The notes under the pieces were generated by a model. That model was given only the letters and a program-made list of their open reading frames with translations, did no database searches and was not told the origin of the DNA. 64,000 nucleotides of DNA, from contig NZ_FUIA01000026.1 in NCBI RefSeq assembly GCF_900163665.1, positions 186,001 to 250,000 on the forward strand, written 5' to 3'. Positions 60,366-64,000 of the stretch are shown here, piece by piece. Source of the DNA: Frigoribacterium sp. JB110. GTDB lineage: Bacteria > Actinomycetota > Actinomycetes > Actinomycetales > Microbacteriaceae. A program made the translations under genes and the position numbers. How positions within the stretch are numbered: the stretch's first letter is position 1; each line of letters begins with the position of its first letter.

Positions 60366-62384
60366 ATGCGAGTCGCGATCGTCGCCGAATCGTTCCTTCC
60401 TCATATGAACGGGGTCACAGGCTCCGTTCTGCACGTCGTGCACCATCTGCGCAGGATGGGGCACGACACACTGGTCATCGCTCCGAAGGCACCAGGGCAG
60501 CCTGAGGACGTCGCGGGCGTCGAAGTTCCGGAGACGACGTACCTGACATCGGTGCCGCTGCCGAGCTACCCGGATGTCAGGGTGGCGCTGGCTCCCGTCG
60601 TGCAGCTGAAGCGGATCCTCGGCGAGTTCGAGCCTGACGTGGTGCATCTCGCGTCTCCGGCGGTCCTCGGGTGGCAGGGCCTCGTCGCCGCCGACGGGCT
60701 CGGGCTGCCGACCGTCGCGATCTACCAGACCGACGTCATCTCCTACGCGGAGCGCTATGGGGTGCCCGGCGCTGCTCCGCTTGTGCAGTCGCACATCGCG
60801 CGCCTGCACAAGCGCGCCACGCTCACCCTCGCTCCCTCCTCGCACGCGCACGATCAGCTCGAGGGCCTCGGCGTCGACCGCATCGGCCGCTGGGGCAGGG
60901 GAGTCGACGCCGCGCGCTTCTCGCCGGCGCGCCGCAGCGACGCGTGGCGGCGCGATGTGCTCTCCGGTTGGACCGGGAGCGAGCTCGTCTCGGCCCCCGC
61001 CGGAGACGAGAAGATCGTCGGCTACGTCGGCAGGCTTGCGCCGGAGAAGCAGGTGGACGACCTCAGAGCGGTCGCCGATCTGCCTGGCACACGTCTGGTG
61101 ATCGTCGGGGACGGACCGGAGCGCGAGCGTCTGGAGCGCGAACTGCCCGGCGCCGTGTTCACCGGTTTCCTCGGCGGCGACGACCTCGCCGAGGCCGTCG
61201 CCAGCTTCGACGTGTTCGTGCACCCCGGGGAGAGCGAGACCTTCTGCCAGACCGTGCAGGAAGCGCTCGCCTCCGGCGTCCCCGTCGTTGCGACCGGTCG
61301 CGGCGGACCGGTCGACCTGGTGCGCTCCAGTGTGGACGGCTGGCTCTACCGGCCTGGCGATCTCGATGATCTGCGGTCGAGGGTCGCAGATCTGCTCGGC
61401 GATGACGCGAAGCGGGCGTCGTTCGCCCTCGCCGCCCGCGACAGCGTGCGTTCGCGCACCTGGGCGGCGCTGACGGAGCAGCTCGTCGACCACTACGGGG
61501 AGGCCGCCCGTCTTCGGCGATTCGACGGCGCGCTGATGGCTCGCGGTGACCGGAGGGTCGCGGCAGCGGAGGCCGCGCCGACTCGCCGCTGGGCGAAGTT
61601 CGTGGCGCTCGGGGACTCACTCACCGAGGGGCTGTGCGACAGCTCGCGGATGCCGGACGGACAGTACCGAGGCTGGGCCGACCGGCTCGCGATGCTGCTC
61701 GGACAGGATGCCTCTCGTTCGCGGCGCAAGCCGTTCCGGTTCGCGAACCTCGCGGTGCGCAGTCGGCGCGTGCGTGACCTCGCCGCCGTGCAGGTGCCTG
61801 CGGCGCTCGAGCTGAAGCCCGATCTCGTGTCCATTCTGATGGGCCACAACGATCTGGTCGGTCACTCGGCCGACCCGTACGCGCTCGCCGCGGAGCTCGA
61901 GCGTTCGGTGCGCCGGCTGCGAGCGGCAGGAATCGACGTGATGCTGATCACGCCCTTCCTGCCTCGCCGTCTCGCCGCCAGAATGTTCGCCAGGCGCTTC
62001 GCCGTGTACTCGAGCGAGCTGCGCCGCATCGCGCAGGAGACGGGGAGCATCCTGTTCGACAGCGATGCGCTGCCCGAACTGAGCGACATCGACAACTGGG
62101 CGGCCGACAAGGTGCATCTGCGCTCGTCGGGGCACCGACTCATCGCCTATCGTGCGGCTGAGGTGCTCGGGGTGCGCGATGCAGAACGCCTCGCGGCCCT
62201 GGACAGGGCGTTCCACGAGGATGCTGACGACCCTGAGGGTCGCTGGATCACCAGGCACGTGCTGCCGTGGGCATGGCGCAGGATGCGCGGACGCACGGCG
62301 GGCGACGGCCTCAGCGCCAAGCACACCGATTACGTCGAGGTGCGGGGCAGGCGGAGCCGCCACGACGGTGCGGAAGCGCTGTGA
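60366..62384 (+). CDS. fused GT4 glycosyltransferase and SGNH/GDSL hydrolase
   Basis: This 672-residue protein joins two enzymes. Residues 1-375 are a GT-B glycosyltransferase of family 4: MRVAIVAESFLPHMNGVTGS, DVVHLASPAVLGWQGL, YVGRLAPEKQVDDLRAVADL and the donor-site GESETFCQTVQEALASG (E-x7-E), like MgtA/PimB mannosyltransferases. Residues 405-605 form an SGNH hydrolase: block I ALGDSLTEG with Ser418, block III MGHND (492-496), and block V DKVHL with Asp581 and His584. The C-terminus is basic. Acting on the same glycolipid or glycan, one domain could add sugar and the other remove or transfer an acyl group. That coupling is inference. It ends about 80 bp before the pnp promoter. Confidence 0.9.
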   Translation: MRVAIVAESFLPHMNGVTGSVLHVVHHLRRMGHDTLVIAPKAPGQPEDVAGVEVPETTYLTSVPLPSYPDVRVALAPVVQLKRILGEFEPDVVHLASPAVLGWQGLVAADGLGLPTVAIYQTDVISYAERYGVPGAAPLVQSHIARLHKRATLTLAPSSHAHDQLEGLGVDRIGRWGRGVDAARFSPARRSDAWRRDVLSGWTGSELVSAPAGDEKIVGYVGRLAPEKQVDDLRAVADLPGTRLVIVGDGPERERLERELPGAVFTGFLGGDDLAEAVASFDVFVHPGESETFCQTVQEALASGVPVVATGRGGPVDLVRSSVDGWLYRPGDLDDLRSRVADLLGDDAKRASFALAARDSVRSRTWAALTEQLVDHYGEAARLRRFDGALMARGDRRVAAAEAAPTRRWAKFVALGDSLTEGLCDSSRMPDGQYRGWADRLAMLLGQDASRSRRKPFRFANLAVRSRRVRDLAAVQVPAALELKPDLVSILMGHNDLVGHSADPYALAAELERSVRRLRAAGIDVMLITPFLPRRLAARMFARRFAVYSSELRRIAQETGSILFDSDALPELSDIDNWAADKVHLRSSGHRLIAYRAAEVLGVRDAERLAALDRAFHEDADDPEGRWITRHVLPWAWRRMRGRTAGDGLSAKHTDYVEVRGRRSRHDGAEAL

Positions 62385-62450
62385 GAGTTCGTCACCGGCT
62401 CGCCCTGCTGTGTTCATCCGGGGTCGCAGGCCCGAAGCGGGCGCCGCTGA

Positions 62451-62456
62451 TAGGAT
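62451..62456 (+). promoter_or_regulatory. -10 box of pnp
   Basis: TAGGAT at 62451-62456 would start transcription near 62463, giving a leader of about 185 nt. The -35 is not recognisable. Confidence 0.45.
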
Positions 62457-62462
62457 CAGTCG

Positions 62463-62649
62463 AGAGGACCTGTGCGGTCTTCGTCAACTGAATACGTTCG
62501 TGGAGCAGGCTCGCAGGAGCTGGTCCCTAGAAGTGGCTTCCCGGCACATCGGCCGGTGGGTTTCTCCTGGTGGCCAGCACGGAACTCCTTAGCTCCTGCT
62601 CCTGAAGTTCGCCCGCGTGCATCGCGGGCTCGAAAGAAGGAGAGACCTC
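62463..62649 (+). ncRNA. structured pnp leader (Actino-pnp-like)
   Basis: The 5' region of pnp folds into several stems: long-range GCAGGAGCT/AGCTCCTGC (62513-62521 with 62591-62599), GCTGG/CCAGC (62519-62523 with 62574-62578), inner CCGGC/GCCGG (62531-62535 with 62542-62546), and GCCCGCG/CGCGGGC (62611-62617 with 62623-62629). GGAGCAGG (62502-62509) can instead pair with CCTGCTCC (62595-62602). CTCCTT (62585-62590) can pair with the AAGGAG ribosome-binding site at 62637-62642. Position and form match the Actino-pnp RNA motif described upstream of pnp in actinobacteria. Confidence 0.65.
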
Positions 62650-64000
62650 TTGGAAGGTCCTGAAATCACCGCAGCCGAGGCCGTTCTCGATAACGGCCGC
62701 TTCGGCACCCGCACCGTTCGCTTCGAAACCGGCCGTCTCGCCCAGCAGGCGCAGGGCTCCGTCGCGGCGTACCTCGACGACGAGACCATGCTGCTCTCGG
62801 CCACGAGCGCGTCGAAGAACCCCCGCGAGGGCTTCGACTTCTTCCCGCTCACGGTCGACGTCGAGGAGCGCGCATACGCAGCAGGGAAGATCCCCGGATC
62901 GTTCTTCCGTCGCGAGGCACGCCCCTCGACCGACGCGATCCTCGTCTGCCGACTGATCGACCGCCCGCTGCGCCCGTCGTTCGTCGACGGACTGCGCAAC
63001 GAGGTGCAGATCGTCATCACGGTCCTCTCGATCGCACCTGGCGAGTTCTACGACGCGCTCGCGATCAACGCGGCCTCCGCGTCGACCCAGATCTCCGGTC
63101 TGCCGTTCTCCGGTCCGATCGCCGGTGTGCGCCTCGCGCTCATCCCCGGCTTCGGCTCGAACGAGGACCAGTGGGTCGCGTTCCCGAACGCCGAGCAGGT
63201 CGACCAGGCAGTGTTCGACCTGATGGTCGCCGGCCGCGTGCTCGACAACGGCGACGTGGCGATCATGATGGTCGAGGCAGAGGCGACCGAGAGCAGCTGG
63301 AACCACATCTCCGGCGGCGCCGTGAAGCCGAACGAGGAGATCGTCGCCGGCGGTCTCGAGGCGGCGAAGCCGTTCATCAAGCAGCTCGTCGAGGCGCAGT
63401 CGAAGATGGCTGCCGGTTCGACCAAGGAGCCGCTCGAGTTCGCGACGTTCCCCCCGTACAGCACCGAGACGTACGACTTCGTCGAGGGCAAGGCTCTCGC
63501 CGAGCTGGAGAAGATCTACCAGATCGGTGACAAGACCGAGCGGCAGAACGCCGACGACGCGCTGAAGGCCTCCGTCAAGGCAGAGGTCGTCGCGAAGACC
63601 GAGGCCGGCGAGCTCCCTGCCTCCGCGACGCAGGAGTTCTCCGCGGCGTGGAAGTCCGTCACGAAGAAGATCGTGCGCGGTCGCATCCTCACCGAGGGCG
63701 CTCGCATCGACGGCCGCGGGCTCGCCGACATCCGGCCGCTCGACGCCGAGGTGCAGGTCATCCCGCGCGTGCACGGCTCCGCGATCTTCCAGCGCGGCGA
63801 GACCCAGATCATGGGCATCACGACGCTGAACATGCTCAAGCTGGAGCAGCAGATCGACTCGCTGTCGCCCACGACGAGCAAGCGCTACATGCACCACTAC
63901 AACTTCCCCCCGTACTCGACCGGTGAGACCGGTCGAGTGGGAAGCCCGAAGCGCCGCGAGATCGGTCACGGCTTCCTGGCCGAGCGTGCGCTCCTGCCGG
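62650..64000 (+). CDS. pnp: polyribonucleotide nucleotidyltransferase, 5' part
   Basis: Open to the window end: 450 residues of PNPase. It starts [20 protein letters not shown], followed by [60 protein letters not shown] (first RNase PH domain) and [20 protein letters not shown] (start of the second). The start codon is TTG 62650, chosen because AAGGAG lies 7 nt upstream and the protein then begins as in close homologues. ATG-based scanning would miss it. PNPase degrades RNA 3'-5' with phosphate and is usually controlled through its leader. The KH and S1 domains lie beyond the window. Confidence 0.96.
   Translation, partial: MEGPEITAAEAVLDNGRFGTRTVRFETGRLAQQAQGSVAAYLDDETMLLSATSASKNPREGFDFFPLTVDVEERAYAAGKIPGSFFRREARPSTDAILVCRLIDRPLRPSFVDGLRNEVQIVITVLSIAPGEFYDALAINAASASTQISGLPFSGPIAGVRLALIPGFGSNEDQWVAFPNAEQVDQAVFDLMVAGRVLDNGDVAIMMVEAEATESSWNHISGGAVKPNEEIVAGGLEAAKPFIKQLVEAQSKMAAGSTKEPLEFATFPPYSTETYDFVEGKALAELEKIYQIGDKTERQNADDALKASVKAEVVAKTEAGELPASATQEFSAAWKSVTKKIVRGRILTEGARIDGRGLADIRPLDAEVQVIPRVHGSAIFQRGETQIMGITTLNMLKLEQQIDSLSPTTSKRYMHHYNFPPYSTGETGRVGSPKRREIGHGFLAERALLP

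Overview
The window is chromosomal DNA of a high-GC actinobacterium, most likely a member of Microbacteriaceae close to Microbacterium. The evidence is the strong G/C third-codon bias, a WhiB-family protein, MtrA-MtrB-LpqB, a DUF3499 protein, a SecA without the C-terminal zinc motif, a long ribosome hibernation factor and many leaderless-type starts. No rRNA, tRNA, CRISPR array, insertion sequence or prophage gene was seen. The window opens inside an ABC ATPase gene and closes inside pnp.

Layout. 1-2493 (+): osmoprotectant-type (OpuC-like) ABC importer. 2549-4997 (-): polar amino-acid ABC importer. 5119-7940 (-): two-gene operon of an S-adenosylhomocysteine-hydrolase-like protein and an adenosine-deaminase-like amidohydrolase. 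8101-9336: MFS permease. 9343-13252 (-): glycosyltransferase and two tandem O-antigen ligase/polymerase-like membrane proteins. 13333-20236: manA, whiB2-like gene, a 942-residue membrane glycosyltransferase, DUF5719, a degenerate zincin (opposite strand) and DUF3499. 20245-22093: divergent RDD and SpoIIM-like membrane proteins. 22167-24989 (-): aquaporin, and a furA-katA operon. 25067-30785 (-): five-gene operon DUF58 / MoxR / DUF4350 / DUF4129 / polytopic membrane protein. 30959-36631 (+): mtrA-mtrB-lpqB, comF-like gene, hpf. 36713-42510 (-): coiled-coil protein, and a padR-ABC ATPase-FtsX-like permease operon. 42744-46836 (+): secA and an alanine/aspartate aminotransferase. 47072-54513: S9 peptidase, metallophosphoesterase, aspartase, FAH-family hydrolase, PrsW protease, FKBP. 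54698-60173: yceI, MFS efflux gene, rpsO, a 2-oxoglutarate oxygenase, a luciferase-like monooxygenase with its FMN reductase. 60366-64000: a fused GT4 glycosyltransferase/SGNH hydrolase, a structured leader, and pnp.

Much of 13-45 kb (manA, whiB2, DUF3499, the zincin, mtrAB-lpqB, comF, hpf, secA) has the gene content that, from memory, lies together in Mycobacterium tuberculosis around Rv3240c-Rv3260c, so this looks like a conserved actinobacterial envelope, division and secretion neighbourhood.

The most unusual features are: (1) a pair of 78-bp intergenic dyad elements, identical at 60 of 78 positions and inverted relative to each other, at 34991 and 53851; (2) the SAH-hydrolase-like/deaminase operon, in which several canonical SAH-hydrolase histidines appear to be replaced; (3) the GT4-SGNH fusion; (4) a pnp leader with mutually exclusive long-range pairings; and (5) a strongly recurring TAnnnT-N6-start architecture that indicates leaderless translation of many genes.
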